A DNA stretch of 51,593 bases from Isotricha intestinalis (GCA_023807065.1 JAJJLU010003568.1:1-51593), one strand, 5' to 3'. Positions 9,571 through 20,016 are shown, counted from the first letter of the stretch. Numbers and translations: made by a program. The notes: generated by a model not told the origin, from the letters alone.

Positions 9571-10500
9571 ATGGACTTCAACTTCCTAAATTCAATGGGT
9601 GGATTTCCTCAGCGTCAATCAGGTATAGAGCAACCAATGAACGACACATCAGAGCAGATATACATATCTCCATTATCTTTATTGAAAATGTTACGTCATG
9701 GTAAGGCAGGAATTCCATTAGAAGTGATGGGATTAATGTTAGGCACTCAAATAGATGAATACACAGTAAAATGTATAGATGTATTTTCAATGCCTCAAAG
9801 CGGAACAGAAACAACAATAGAATCAATAGATGAAGGATTCCAAGTGAAAATGGTAGAAATGTTAAAACAAACAGGAAGAAGTGAAGATGTTGTTGGATGG
9901 TATCACAGTCATCCTGGTTTTGGTTGTTGGTTAAGTCAAACTGATATTAATACTCAGAAAACTTTCGAACAACAAAATCCTAGAGCTGTTGCTGTTGTCG
10001 TTGATCCGATTCAAAGTGTTAAAGGAAAAGTAGTCATTGATGCTTTTAGAACTTATGGTGGAATGAGTCTTAATTTAGGTGATACTGATCAAAGACAAAC
10101 TACCAGTAATTTAGGAGAAGTTAAAAGAAGTAAGGGATTTTCTTTAAAGGAATTAAGTAAAATCTCTTATTATTCTATTTTAATTGGTTATAGAAAAAAT
10201 GATTTAGAAACTAAAATGCTTCTTAATTTAAAAAAAAGTTTCTGGAATTCTGGGTTTAAAGTTAAAAATTCTAAAAAAGAAGATGAGGATAATTTAAAAA
10301 AAATCGATGATATAAATAAATTAAGCTTAAAGTATGTTTCTTGGATTGAAGGAGAAATTAATAAAAGTTCTAAAGATATTTATTTAGATAGTGTGGGGAA
10401 ATATAATCCTCGTGATCATCTTGAAAATACCGTTGAAGAATTAGTAACTGATAATTTAAATACTTGTCTTACTTCTATGTTGAATAATTTAGTTTTTTAA
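9571..10500 (+). CDS. RPN11: 26S proteasome regulatory subunit RPN11 (JAMM deubiquitinase)
   Basis: This 309-aa protein is of normal family length. The JAMM zinc-protease motif is complete: Glu51 in EVMGLMLG, then His112, His114 and Asp125 in GWYHSHPGFGCWLSQTD, with the family's conserved Cys119. RPN11 sits in the 19S lid and cuts ubiquitin chains from substrates as they are unfolded into the proteasome. The C-terminal half is more divergent and Lys/Asn-rich but ends with the expected helical region. The start is the ATG at 9571, opening MDFNFLNSMGG, close to the usual N-terminus. No intron is needed. The sequence is much less AT-biased than that of its neighbours, as expected for a conserved, highly expressed gene. 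Confidence 0.97.
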   Translation: MDFNFLNSMGGFPQRQSGIEQPMNDTSEQIYISPLSLLKMLRHGKAGIPLEVMGLMLGTQIDEYTVKCIDVFSMPQSGTETTIESIDEGFQVKMVEMLKQTGRSEDVVGWYHSHPGFGCWLSQTDINTQKTFEQQNPRAVAVVVDPIQSVKGKVVIDAFRTYGGMSLNLGDTDQRQTTSNLGEVKRSKGFSLKELSKISYYSILIGYRKNDLETKMLLNLKKSFWNSGFKVKNSKKEDEDNLKKIDDINKLSLKYVSWIEGEINKSSKDIYLDSVGKYNPRDHLENTVEELVTDNLNTCLTSMLNNLVF

Positions 10501-10770
10501 AAATTTTTATTAAAATATAGGATAAATTAATTAAATTCATTTTAAATAATTTAATGTTATATATAATGGAAAATAAGTATTTAAATGAATCATTTTAAAT
10601 GAATAATTAAAGAGATTGTTATTCAATTTAATAATATATTTCTCTTAGAATACTGATACAATTTTTACAAAGTTGTAAAATTATTTTATATATTTAAATA
10701 TTAGTAATTTTTATTTTAGTTTATCATTATTAAAGGTAATGTTTGCATTATATATGGCTATATGAAAATA

Positions 10771-11027
10771 TCCCCATCCCCATATACATTAAATATTAAT
10801 TATTTTTTTTATTGTTCATTAAATGAAATTTATGTTTTTAATTTTAAAAATTTTTTTATAAATATTAAATTTTTATTTTATGTTAAGCTCAATTTTCATT
10901 AAAATTTGTATTTATAATGCAAATTTTTTTTTAAAAAATAAAAATTTTAAAAAGAATTAAGGAAATTAAATATTTATTTAAAAATAATAAAAAAATAATT
11001 ATTATTTAATATAAGTGGAGACGGGGA
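10771..11027. repeat. Spaced imperfect inverted repeat of GC-rich 11-mers in an intergenic gap
   Basis: The 663-bp gap between RPN11 and the fumarate reductase gene is almost pure A/T except for two short G/C blocks: 10771-10781 (tccccatcccc) and 11017-11027 (ggagacgggga). They are complementary at 9 of 11 positions and 235 nt apart. They could be ends of a small non-autonomous element, the base of a structured RNA, or chance. No gene is seen in the gap. Confidence 0.3.
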
Positions 11028-11163
11028 TATAATGTAATAATTAAAAATATATAAATAATAAATTATTTTAAAATGAAGTTTTTCAATTATATTCAAACAT
11101 AAAATATTATAATCTTATTATATAATATAAAAAAAAAAAAAAAATAATATAAAAATTGAAAAA

Positions 11164-12720
11164 ATGAAGATTGGTCAAATCCTAATATTAATATCAGCAA
11201 TATTTATAGCATCATTTTACTATTTCATTTTGACAAACTATCCTCATTTAATGCCATCAACAATAAGAAATTTATCAAAATACTTATCTAAAATTCCATA
11301 TGATTACGACATTATAATAGTAGGAGCGGGATTAGCAGGATTAACAGCAGCATATGAAGCAGATAAAATATCATCAGGAAAGTTAAGAATATTATTATTA
11401 GAACAAGAGAAAAAATATGGTGGAAATTCAATAAAAGCATCAAGTGGGATAAACATATTAAATTCTCCTATACAAGAGAAAGAAAAAATAAAAGATTCAT
11501 ATAAATTATTTTATGATGACACAATTAGAAGTGGTAAAGGAAGAAGTACTCCAATGTTAGTATCAACATTAGTTAATAATAGTCATAATATATATGACTA
11601 TTATACTCAATTAGGAATAGATTTATCTCATGTTGGTTTATTAGGAGGACATTCAAAAGCTAGAACACATAGACCTGAAAAAGATGCTGTTGGATATCAT
11701 TTAGATTCACATATGTTTAATGTTGTAAAAAAAATTAAGTCAATCACTTACAAAGTAAATTCAACTGTTAATGAATTATTATATGATAAAGAGAAAAATA
11801 AAGTATATGGTGTTATATATTATGATAGTAATGCTAATAAAAATATTTCATTATATTCAAAAACTGTAATTTTAACTTGTGGTGGATTTGGACATGATTT
11901 TACTGAAGATTCACTTTTAAAAGAATTTACTCCTCATCTAATGAATTTTCCAACAACAAATGGTCCTCAAAGTAAAGGAATAGGAATGAAAATAGCAAGA
12001 AAAATAGGAGCAAAATTAGTAGATATGAATCAAGTTCAAGTTCATCCTACTGCTTTTGTAAATTTAAATAATAGATATGAAAAAAATAAAATTTTAGCTG
12101 CTGAATTATTAAGAGGTGTTGGAGGATTATTAATTAATCAAAATGGAAAAAGATTCTGTAATGAATTAGGAACCAGAGATTATGTTACTGAAAAAATTTT
12201 AAATAATTGTCAAAAAAACAATGATAGTCCAATTGATCAATATGAAGCTTTTCTTTTCATTAATCAAAAATGTGTTGATAATTACGGACCTAATGTCTTT
12301 TATTATATTGGTTTGAATTTATTAAAAAAATATAAAAATTTCAAAGAATTTGCAAATACATTTAATTTACCTTATGATAATATTGTAGAAACAATAAATA
12401 AATATAATTTAAATGAAGATAATAAAGAAGATGAATTTGGTAAAAAAGTTTTTCCAATGAAATATGATTTAAATGAAGAAATTTATGCAGGAATAATAAC
12501 ACCTTCAATTCATTATACAATGGGAGGAGTCAAAATAAATGAAAAAGCTGAAATAATTAATAACGACAATCATATTATTAAAGGATTATTTGGAGCTGGA
12601 GAAGTCACAGGAGGTCTGCATGGAGGAAATAGATTAGGAGGAAATTCTTTGTGTGAATGTGCTGTTTATGGAAGAAAATCTGCTCAAACTGCTTTTAATT
12701 ATATAAAAAAATTAAAGTAA
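11164..12720 (+). CDS. Membrane-anchored FAD fumarate reductase (flavocytochrome c / Osm1 type)
   Basis: This 518-aa protein is complete. Residues 5-25 are a hydrophobic signal or anchor segment. The FAD-binding motif DYDIIIVGAGLAGLTAAYEA lies near residues 48-66, followed by the acidic end of the second strand (LLLEQ) and GGNSIKASSGIN (86-97), which contacts the flavin. The substrate region carries His in HLDSH (about 180), HPTAF (about 300) and Arg in AELLRGVGG. The C-terminus has GEVTGGLHGGNRLGGNSL, the family's second FAD-binding block. There is no haem or cytochrome b5 domain, so it is the soluble-type enzyme, which in yeast and trypanosomes reduces fumarate to succinate with a reduced flavin donor. 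In an anaerobe this would re-oxidise cofactors. Location (ER or organelle lumen) depends on how the N-terminus is read. Confidence 0.92.
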   Translation: MKIGQILILISAIFIASFYYFILTNYPHLMPSTIRNLSKYLSKIPYDYDIIIVGAGLAGLTAAYEADKISSGKLRILLLEQEKKYGGNSIKASSGINILNSPIQEKEKIKDSYKLFYDDTIRSGKGRSTPMLVSTLVNNSHNIYDYYTQLGIDLSHVGLLGGHSKARTHRPEKDAVGYHLDSHMFNVVKKIKSITYKVNSTVNELLYDKEKNKVYGVIYYDSNANKNISLYSKTVILTCGGFGHDFTEDSLLKEFTPHLMNFPTTNGPQSKGIGMKIARKIGAKLVDMNQVQVHPTAFVNLNNRYEKNKILAAELLRGVGGLLINQNGKRFCNELGTRDYVTEKILNNCQKNNDSPIDQYEAFLFINQKCVDNYGPNVFYYIGLNLLKKYKNFKEFANTFNLPYDNIVETINKYNLNEDNKEDEFGKKVFPMKYDLNEEIYAGIITPSIHYTMGGVKINEKAEIINNDNHIIKGLFGAGEVTGGLHGGNRLGGNSLCECAVYGRKSAQTAFNYIKKLK

Positions 12721-12929
12721 TACATTTATTTTTTTTAATATTTATTTTGGCACAATAATTATTTACAAATATTTTATTAACAATTTATTTTTATTAAATA
12801 AGATTTATGTTTTATTGATAAAATCATATTAATTCTATATAATCATTATTTTTTATAAAATTTTATTATTATATTTCTTTTGTTAAGAATTGAATTTTAT
12901 ATCATTTTTTTTTAATTCAAGTATAATTT

Positions 12930-14675
12930 TTAATAATTTACATTAGTATTCATTTCTTTTCTAATTCCTTTCCATATATTTACAATATTTAATCCAATAT
13001 TATTTTTTTTTCTTTTAGGAATTCTTTTTTCTGGACTTAAACTAATCGGTTTTTTAAAGGTATTACTTCTATCAAAGCTTTTTTTCTTGGTTCTTTCTGT
13101 TTTTTTAATATCTTTAATTTTAACATTTTTACCTTTATTTTTTTTTTCAACTTTAGTTTTAATTTTAGAATCATTAATAATTCTTTCAGTGTTAATATAA
13201 TTAACACTATTTCTTTCACTTTTAATAGAAAAAATTTTATTTTTATTATCTTCTTCATTAATATCATCTTCTTCATTTTCTTTTTCTCTATCATTTTTTG
13301 CTTTTTCTAAATAATAAGTAATTCTAATATGTATTTTATTAGCTTCTCTCAAATCATCATATTGATAAATGGAAAATAAATAATAACCTAAAATAGTTAA
13401 TTCAGAATCTTCATCAGAATCATAATAAGGAACAATAGGAATACCATTATTTAAATGATAAGCAAAACTTAAAACAGAATTATCAACAATAACAATATCT
13501 TTTAAATTATAAAATTTATCAAAAATACTTAAATCTTTAATATAAAATTTCCTTCCATTAACATTAGCTTGAACACAATTATTTCTATATAATCTATATT
13601 TAGTATATTGTTTCTTAGGATCCATATAATTTAAAACAGCATCAGCATAAGATTGATGACTTGCAGTATAAATAACAATATGATATTTATCTTTTATTAA
13701 TTCCATTGTTTCTTCCCAATTTGGTCTTATATTAATTCCTATTTTAATTTCCTTTCTTGATGGTAATGTCACTTCTACAATATGTTTATATTTCTTATTT
13801 ATTTTTTCATTTTCTTTTATTTCTCCTATACAATGAGCTAATGTTTCATCTAAATCAAATAATACTATTTTTTTTTTCTTATTTATTTCATCTTCTGGAA
13901 AATTCAAATTTATTTTTTCTTTTATTTGAATTTGCTGTGATTTATCTAAATCTAATATCATTTCCATACATCTTTCTGTATATTCATAAAAGTCACTTAT
14001 ATCTTCTGTGTTTGTAAAATTTTTTACTTTTTCTTCAGGGTTAAATAAAAATTTATTTGTTTTAATAGATTGTCTCTTATCATTATTTTCTTTTTCCTTT
14101 TCTTTTTTTATTATTTTATCATTTAATTCATTTTTTATGTTCTTATCTTCATTGTCGTTGTTTATATTTTTTGAATTGTTTTTTTTATCTAATTTTTTAA
14201 ATTTATTATTTCGAGGAACACTCATATTTTTTTTAAACATTTTCAATTCATTTTCATCAATTTTGTGTTTATTAAAATAAGTTTGATTAGTAAAACTAGT
14301 TTTAACTTGAGGAGGATTATTTTTTAATTTTTCAATTAATTCATCATAAATTTTAGATAAATCACTTTTATTATAATTTTCAGTTTTGGTTCTAAAATAA
14401 GAATTTCTTTTTGATTCTTTTAGAGTATTAACTCTAAAAATAGAGCTAGAATCTTTAGATTGAGGATAAAAAGAAGATTTCATTTTATTTGTATTTTTTG
14501 GGTTTTGAAGATGTTCTTCTGAAAATGATAATTTCATATTATTTTTCCAAATTGGAGTAAATACAATTGATGGTGAATTTTTATCATTTCCTGATTTTTC
14601 TGAGGAATAATTATATGATGGAGAATATGATATTATTGGCTCTGAGAATGTTATTGTTTCTTCTTCATTTGTCAT
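12930..14675 (-). CDS. SCP/NIF-like Ser/Thr phosphatase (FCP1-homology, HAD family)
   Basis: This 581-aa protein ends in TAA. A disordered, Lys/Asn/Ser-rich N-terminal half leads to the FCP1-homology domain (about 265-450). It starts KKIVLFDLDETLAHC, where DLDET is the DxDxT nucleophile motif. It continues with IYTASHQSYADAVLNYMDP (the T/S motif and helix typical of small CTD phosphatases) and ends with IVIVDNSVLSFAYHLNNGIP (the D-N motif that binds magnesium) and PYYDSDEDSEL. The family dephosphorylates the RNA polymerase II tail or other phosphoserine substrates. The long N-terminal extension and the basic C-terminal tail (after about 470) are lineage-specific. Catalytic residues look intact. 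Confidence 0.92.
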   Translation of the reverse strand: MTNEEETITFSEPIISYSPSYNYSSEKSGNDKNSPSIVFTPIWKNNMKLSFSEEHLQNPKNTNKMKSSFYPQSKDSSSIFRVNTLKESKRNSYFRTKTENYNKSDLSKIYDELIEKLKNNPPQVKTSFTNQTYFNKHKIDENELKMFKKNMSVPRNNKFKKLDKKNNSKNINNDNEDKNIKNELNDKIIKKEKEKENNDKRQSIKTNKFLFNPEEKVKNFTNTEDISDFYEYTERCMEMILDLDKSQQIQIKEKINLNFPEDEINKKKKIVLFDLDETLAHCIGEIKENEKINKKYKHIVEVTLPSRKEIKIGINIRPNWEETMELIKDKYHIVIYTASHQSYADAVLNYMDPKKQYTKYRLYRNNCVQANVNGRKFYIKDLSIFDKFYNLKDIVIVDNSVLSFAYHLNNGIPIVPYYDSDEDSELTILGYYLFSIYQYDDLREANKIHIRITYYLEKAKNDREKENEEDDINEEDNKNKIFSIKSERNSVNYINTERIINDSKIKTKVEKKNKGKNVKIKDIKKTERTKKKSFDRSNTFKKPISLSPEKRIPKRKKNNIGLNIVNIWKGIRKEMNTNVNY

Positions 14676-15184
14676 ATTTTTTTTTTTTTTATTTTATAAA
14701 TATTTTTTAATTATTATTATTTTGTTATATTTTTATTTAATAATATATATTTTTTATTTTAAAACGGAATTTATATTGTTTTGAATTTAATATTTTTTAA
14801 TAAAAGTATTATTTGATAGTATAAAAACATTGTAAATTATCAATATCATTTATATAAATATAATAACACTCTTTAATTATTTTATAATACAAATAATTTA
14901 TTTTTCTAAAGAAATCAATTAATTTGAAAATTTATAAAAAGATTATTATTTTTTAAATGTTTTTAAATATTTTATTTATTTCCTTTCTTACATAACTTTT
15001 CTGAATTAAGGATAATTCTCTTTGTTGTATAATTATTGTTTCTTTCATTTAAATTAGATTATTTTTACTAATTCAAAATTATAATAATTTACCTAACAAA
15101 TAATTTTTTGGTCTTTGAAAATATTTATTTTCATGATTTTAATTATTTAAAACCTAAATAATAATTTAAATTTCATAGGTATAT
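14676..15184. other. AT-rich intergenic region
   Basis: This 509-bp gap lies between divergent genes. It contains the upstream regions of the leftward phosphatase gene and the rightward small gene at 15185. I see no reading frame, RNA-like island or repeat in it. Confidence 0.5.
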
Positions 15185-15445
15185 ATGTCTAATATATGTG
15201 ATGTATCAATTGAAATAACTCCTCGAATTAATAAAGCATATTTTTTTAATTTTGGAATTGAAAAAAAATTTCATCAAAAAAATAATTCTATTTCTTCAAT
15301 AAAGACTGAAGGTTCTACTTGTCAAAAACATGTAACTTTTTCAAAAATAGAAATAATTAGAGTAGAAAATTATAAAAAATATAATAAAGTAAATAGATAT
15401 GAAAATAATTTATTTAATGAAGAAAATAAATGTTGGATTTATTAA
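15185..15445 (+). CDS. Small protein with a PP1-docking-like KxVTF motif, 86 aa
   Basis: A short intact frame ends in TAA. The protein is basic with no membrane segment. Residues 48-52 are KHVTF, which fits the RVxF-type docking motif for the catalytic subunit of protein phosphatase 1. The following SKIEIIRVENYKKYNK resembles segments seen after RVxF sites in PP1 regulatory proteins. N-terminal and C-terminal flanks are not recognised. The gene is small, and coding status rests on a clean frame with a mixed composition. An inhibitor or targeting role for PP1 is inference from the motif alone. Confidence 0.55.
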   Translation: MSNICDVSIEITPRINKAYFFNFGIEKKFHQKNNSISSIKTEGSTCQKHVTFSKIEIIRVENYKKYNKVNRYENNLFNEENKCWIY

Positions 15446-16187
15446 AATAAAAATCAAATCAATTTAATTCAAAAAAAACACATATAAATAAATAATATTA
15501 AAAATCTTTAGTATTGATGTATCTTAATTATATATTGTTGGTTAACTTATAAATTTATTAAGGGTACCTCAATATGATATTAAAATATAGAATATTTCTG
15601 TTAAATATAATTATTCTATAAATAAATATTAAAAAAATTGAAAAAAAGTATATTATATTTTTATTACAAAAAATTTCTTGATAACCCTTTAAAGCACTTA
15701 ATATATAATAAGTAAAATATATATTTGTAATAGAGTTTCTCAATTCAGAGTAATAACAGGATCTACAATACATTATATGACTATTTATTGATTCATAAAA
15801 TTAATTTTCATATATTATATATTTGTATATTATTATTATTTTGAATGATTTTTCCTATTTAATATTAAAGTTTTTTACTAGGGATGAATTTTTAATTAAT
15901 ATCATTTTTTATCATTAATCCTTCTAATTCTATAAAAATACTTTGAAAATTTTATTTCCTTTTGATTCTTTTTCTTTTTTCTACAAAAGTTCTTTTATTT
16001 AAATATCAAAAAGTATATACGCGATTTAAAAATATATTCTTGTTCCTATAATAAATATATATTCAAAATATTCCAATATATATATTATTCTAAAAATCAA
16101 TTTTTAATTGATAAATTAATATTTTATAGTAATACTATTTATAAATTTGCTAAAATAAAAAATTATTAAAAAAAAAATTATAATTTT
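15446..16187. other. AT-rich intergenic region, 742 bp
   Basis: This gap lies between convergent genes. A 71-codon leftward frame (15558..15773) beginning MYCRSCYYSELR is the only sizeable open stretch. Its second half is pure hydrophobic A/T translation, and no partner exon is visible. I found no RNA-gene signature. Confidence 0.45.
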
Positions 16188-17345
16188 TCATTCATGAGAA
16201 TTTTCGATGAAATAATTGATAATAGTGACCCATTTTCCAATTAATTCTTCACTTTCACTTCCAAAAACTTCAATACTTTCATTTTTAAAATATATAATAA
16301 AATTACAAGGATCATGTTTTTTTTTAAAAGCAGGAGTATCTAAAGTATTACTTTTTCTTTCATTATCAAAATCAACAAAACAAGCTCTTTTCATTTTATT
16401 ATATTTATAAACATGAATTGGACTTTGTAAATGAATAAATTTTTGTTTTGAAGTATAAATTCTAACTTCTATTTTTGTACAAACCCAATATCTTTCAATA
16501 TATTTTTTTGAAATAATTTTTTCTCCTGAAAAAAGAATTTTATCTATTTCACTTTCAAATAAAATTTCATCATTATTATTATTTAATAATTTAATATTAA
16601 TTATATTTGATATTTTTAATCCAATTGAAGAATTTCTTAAATATAAATGATGTCTATCAAGAAAATTTTTACAAGGAGTTGAATTAAATATATTTAAATA
16701 TTCAGATAAAAATGAATTATCATCATTTTCATTATCATTATCTTCATTATTATTATTATTTTCATATTTAGATTTACTTTTATTAAAAAAAAAATCTTCA
16801 TTTGATAATCTACTAAAAGATTTAAATTGAGATTTAGAATGATTACTCTTTAAAATCATTCTATTTTTTCTTCTTGTTAAAGCTAAACTTTCATTAATTA
16901 AATCTTCTTTTAATTTGGAATTAATTCTTGTTGGATGTGATGATTTTGGTCTTGGAAGATCCTCTGTTTTTTTTTTTTTTAAATTAAAATCACTTTGATT
17001 TTTTTTAACTTTAGTTGATTTATTAGAATGTTTCTTTTTTTTAATATTATCTTCTTTAATTGTTACTTTAACTTTACTCATTGTTTTTTTAAAAGGAATA
17101 TCATCTATATTTTTATCTTCTATTTCATTTTTATTATTTATTTCTTTTTCTAATTTATTTTTTGATTGATTTGATTTAAATAAAGTAAATAAATCTTTTT
17201 TATCATTTTTTCCTGTTGTACTTGAATTTATTTCTGGATTTGGATTTTCTTCTATTCTTTGTGAAATTTGTGATGTTGGTAAATATACTTCTTCATCATT
17301 TTTTTTTTCTCTACATTTACATTTACAATCTGAAATATTTCCCAT
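16188..17345 (-). CDS. N-myristoylated protein with C-terminal PH-like domain
   Basis: This 385-aa frame is the only gene of the window that ends in TGA. The N-terminus MGNISDCKCKC has Gly2 and Ser5, fitting an N-myristoylation signal, and adjacent Cys residues that could be palmitoylated. A long Lys/Asn/Ser-rich linker (20-225) follows. Residues about 230-385 read as a pleckstrin-homology-like domain: alternating strands (DEILFESEIDKILFSG, RYWVCTKIEVRIYTS, HVYKYN), then a final helix EELIGKWVTIINYF with the conserved Trp. Such proteins sit on the cytosolic face of membranes, and the domain may bind phosphoinositides. Reading through the TGA would only add about 20 hydrophobic residues, so it is treated as a real stop. 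Confidence 0.8.
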   Translation of the reverse strand: MGNISDCKCKCREKKNDEEVYLPTSQISQRIEENPNPEINSSTTGKNDKKDLFTLFKSNQSKNKLEKEINNKNEIEDKNIDDIPFKKTMSKVKVTIKEDNIKKKKHSNKSTKVKKNQSDFNLKKKKTEDLPRPKSSHPTRINSKLKEDLINESLALTRRKNRMILKSNHSKSQFKSFSRLSNEDFFFNKSKSKYENNNNNEDNDNENDDNSFLSEYLNIFNSTPCKNFLDRHHLYLRNSSIGLKISNIINIKLLNNNNDEILFESEIDKILFSGEKIISKKYIERYWVCTKIEVRIYTSKQKFIHLQSPIHVYKYNKMKRACFVDFDNERKSNTLDTPAFKKKHDPCNFIIYFKNESIEVFGSESEELIGKWVTIINYFIENSHE

Positions 17346-17651
17346 TTTATTTTAATATTTTTTATTTAGAATTATTCAATTAAGATTTATTAAAATCAGA
17401 ATTTTTTCAATTAATAAAATAATTTATTAACGAATATAATTAGAAACATAGTTTTAATTAATGAATGAATTAATAATTTAAAAGTGAAAATTAATTTCCC
17501 ATTCAATGAAAATTATCTTTATAAAATCTAATATAATTTATTAAATGTAATATTTAAATTTTTTACTGTATTATTATCTTTAATAATAATATTATATAAA
17601 TAATTATATATTATAATAGGTTTTTAAATTTAAATAATAATAAATAAATTA

Positions 17652-18371
17652 TTAATTTTCATTAGGAACAGGGTCAGGAGAAGGTGAAGGAAGATCATTA
17701 TTATTCTTATTATTTTTTTCTTTTTTTTTTCCTCCACAACACCCTCCTTTTTTTTTTTTACTATCATTTCCATCTAACTTAATGTTGTTATCTTGTATAT
17801 TATTATTTTGATTTTCTTGATTATAATTTTCATCATCATCACCAACAATTTTAAATTTTTTAGTCATTTCAGGGAAAATATAATTATTAAACAATTCTTG
17901 AACACCTTCTCCAGTTTTAGCAGACACTTCGAAAAAAATAAATTCTTTTTCATTAGCAAAATTTTCTCCTTCTTTAATTGAAACTTGTCTTTTATCATTT
18001 AAATCAATTTTATTTCCAACAAGAACAAAAATAGCATCTTCTCTTTTTAAATCTTTTGTTTCATTAACCCAATGATTTGTATGAGTAAAAGAATCTTTTA
18101 CTGTTACATCATATACTACAATTATTATATTTGCATCTCTAATATACATTGGAATTAAACTTTTAAATTTTTCTTGTCCTGCTGTATCATATAATAAGAG
18201 ACGAACATTTACTCCATTTATTGTTGCATTTTTACTATGAAAATCTAAACCTATTGTTGCTTGGTAATCTTGCTCAAATTTATCTTGAGAAAAACGATTT
18301 AATATTGAAGATTTACCTACTCCTTGGTCTCCCAGAAAAATTATTTTATATTTTGGAATGTCGTCTGTCAT
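17652..18371 (-). CDS. Rab6-like small GTPase with an atypical C-terminus
   Basis: This 239-aa protein has all the GTPase motifs: P-loop GDQGVGKS (14-21), switch I with YQATIGLDF (36-44), DTAGQEKF (62-69), NKID (120-123) and SAK (150-152). QATIG.DF, SLIPMYIRDA and the overall order are those of Rab6, which acts in Golgi-ER retrograde and intra-Golgi transport. The hypervariable region is Asn/Asp-rich. The prenylation cysteines, Cys211-Cys212 in KKGGCCGG, are followed by 27 more residues (a Lys/Asn run, then a Pro-rich end) instead of the stop codon. I see no GTAA...AG intron there that would restore a CC terminus. As written the protein could not be geranylgeranylated by the normal Rab route. 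Confidence 0.93.
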   Translation of the reverse strand: MTDDIPKYKIIFLGDQGVGKSSILNRFSQDKFEQDYQATIGLDFHSKNATINGVNVRLLLYDTAGQEKFKSLIPMYIRDANIIIVVYDVTVKDSFTHTNHWVNETKDLKREDAIFVLVGNKIDLNDKRQVSIKEGENFANEKEFIFFEVSAKTGEGVQELFNNYIFPEMTKKFKIVGDDDENYNQENQNNNIQDNNIKLDGNDSKKKKGGCCGGKKKEKNNKNNNDLPSPSPDPVPNEN

Positions 18372-18709
18372 TTTGTTTTCCTTTTTTTTAATTTTTTTTT
18401 ATATTTTAATAATTTTATATTTAGGTTTTAATTACCATTAATCAAAAGAAAAAGAATTATACATTTAATTAATTATTATTTTAAGGTTAAAATTTAATAA
18501 TATTTTAAAAGACATATTAATATAAAATTATATTTTCTTATAAGTAAAAGACCTTTTTGATGATAAAAGTAAAAATTTATTATTGTCATTATTATTTATA
18601 ATCTCTATTTATTTAATAAATATTAAAAATATAGTTAAAAAAATTTTATTCAAAAAAAAGTTATAAAATAATATTATAATTTTGTTTTTCAAATGATTAT
18701 ATTTTTCTT

Positions 18710-19483
18710 CTAGATTTTATCAATAGATTTCAAAAGGATTTGTCTTTTTAATGAAATTGAATCTTTTGGAACAATTGTATTAATTAATTTATTTGAATTA
18801 TTATTGTTAATATTTTTAATATCTTTACTAAAATCTTTATAAGAAATTGAATTAGATTTTATATGTCTTAAAATTTTAGATTTAGGATAATTAATATATC
18901 TTTTTTTATTTATATTAAACCTATTTCTTAGAGCTAAATCAAAAAAATTTTTAATTTTAAATTTCTTTAAACTAGAATTTAAATTTCTAAGAGGTTTATT
19001 AAACAAAAGGTTTTTATCTTTAGAACTTAAACCAATATATTTTTGAGTAAATTTTATTTTTTTTTTCATTATATTATTATTTCTTTCATTTTCATTAATA
19101 TCAAGGATTGAATAAGATCTATTTAAATTTAGAGAATCAACTTTATTATGAATATCTTTAAAAGAAAAAGATCTAATTAAACTATTTATTTTGGAAATAC
19201 TTTTTTCATTATTAAATTCATCAACCGAAATTAAAGCTTTTTTTTTGTTATTTTTATTATAAAATGAATTATAAGAATGAATCGTTGAATTAAAAAGTGA
19301 ATAATCTTCTAATAAATTATTTGAGCTATTTAATTTTTGTTTTTTATATAATTGTAAACTATTTTCTTTTTTTCTTAAAAGTCTTTTTGTATATAATATT
19401 TCTAAATTAAAATTTGTATCTACATTGTTTGATTGATGATATGATATATCAAGTAATTGTTTTAATTTTTCTTTAAAAGACAT
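18710..19483 (-). CDS. Basic Asn/Lys/Ser-rich protein of unknown function, 257 aa
   Basis: An intact frame ends in TAG. The protein is very basic, with scattered Ser-Phe and Ser-Tyr short motifs (SLIRSFSFKDI, NRSYSILDI) and no membrane segment, Cys cluster or recognised domain. The clean frame in AT-rich DNA and the regular use of Ser, Arg and Asp support a real gene. It lies alone between two gaps and appears to be a disordered cytoskeletal or nuclear protein; that is a guess from composition. Confidence 0.65.
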   Translation of the reverse strand: MSFKEKLKQLLDISYHQSNNVDTNFNLEILYTKRLLRKKENSLQLYKKQKLNSSNNLLEDYSLFNSTIHSYNSFYNKNNKKKALISVDEFNNEKSISKINSLIRSFSFKDIHNKVDSLNLNRSYSILDINENERNNNIMKKKIKFTQKYIGLSSKDKNLLFNKPLRNLNSSLKKFKIKNFFDLALRNRFNINKKRYINYPKSKILRHIKSNSISYKDFSKDIKNINNNNSNKLINTIVPKDSISLKRQILLKSIDKI

Positions 19484-20016
19484 TATATTCTTTTATTATT
19501 TTTATTATTAATTATTTATTTTCAAATTGAAAATAAATAATTATTATATATTATTAAATCTCTTTCTCAATAAAATCCTTATTAGACTTCTAATTTTATT
19601 TGAAAAATTAAAGAGTTAAAATTCACAAATTATAATTTTCAAAAAATGATAAATTTTACAATTAAACATTAAAATCTTAATTTTTTGCTTATTATAAAAT
19701 TATTTGTTTTTCTATTTTAGAAAGAACAAAAAATTTATGTGAGATATATATATGAACTATTATGATATTAAAAAGTAAATAATAAATGTGAAAGTATTTA
19801 TAATATATTGTTTTTAAATGTAAATTAAAAAAAATTAAATATAAATTTTTTATAAAAAATATATTATTATTTTTACTAAATAAGGAACAAAGACTTAAAA
19901 TCTTTTATACTAAATCAAAAATCATTATTCTAAAAAATAAGTGACAATTATAATTAAACAATATATAACACTTTAAACTAGATAAAAGAAAAAAAAATAA
20001 CAAAATACAAATTATC
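19484..20016. other. AT-rich intergenic region, 533 bp
   Basis: I see no gene here. It contains the upstream region of the leftward 257-aa gene and the 3' region of the leftward PUF gene. Confidence 0.5.

Noticed and set aside
15558..15773. 71-codon leftward frame beginning MYCRSCYYSELR
   Set aside because: The second half is a generic hydrophobic A/T translation, and no family, partner exon or clean context is visible.
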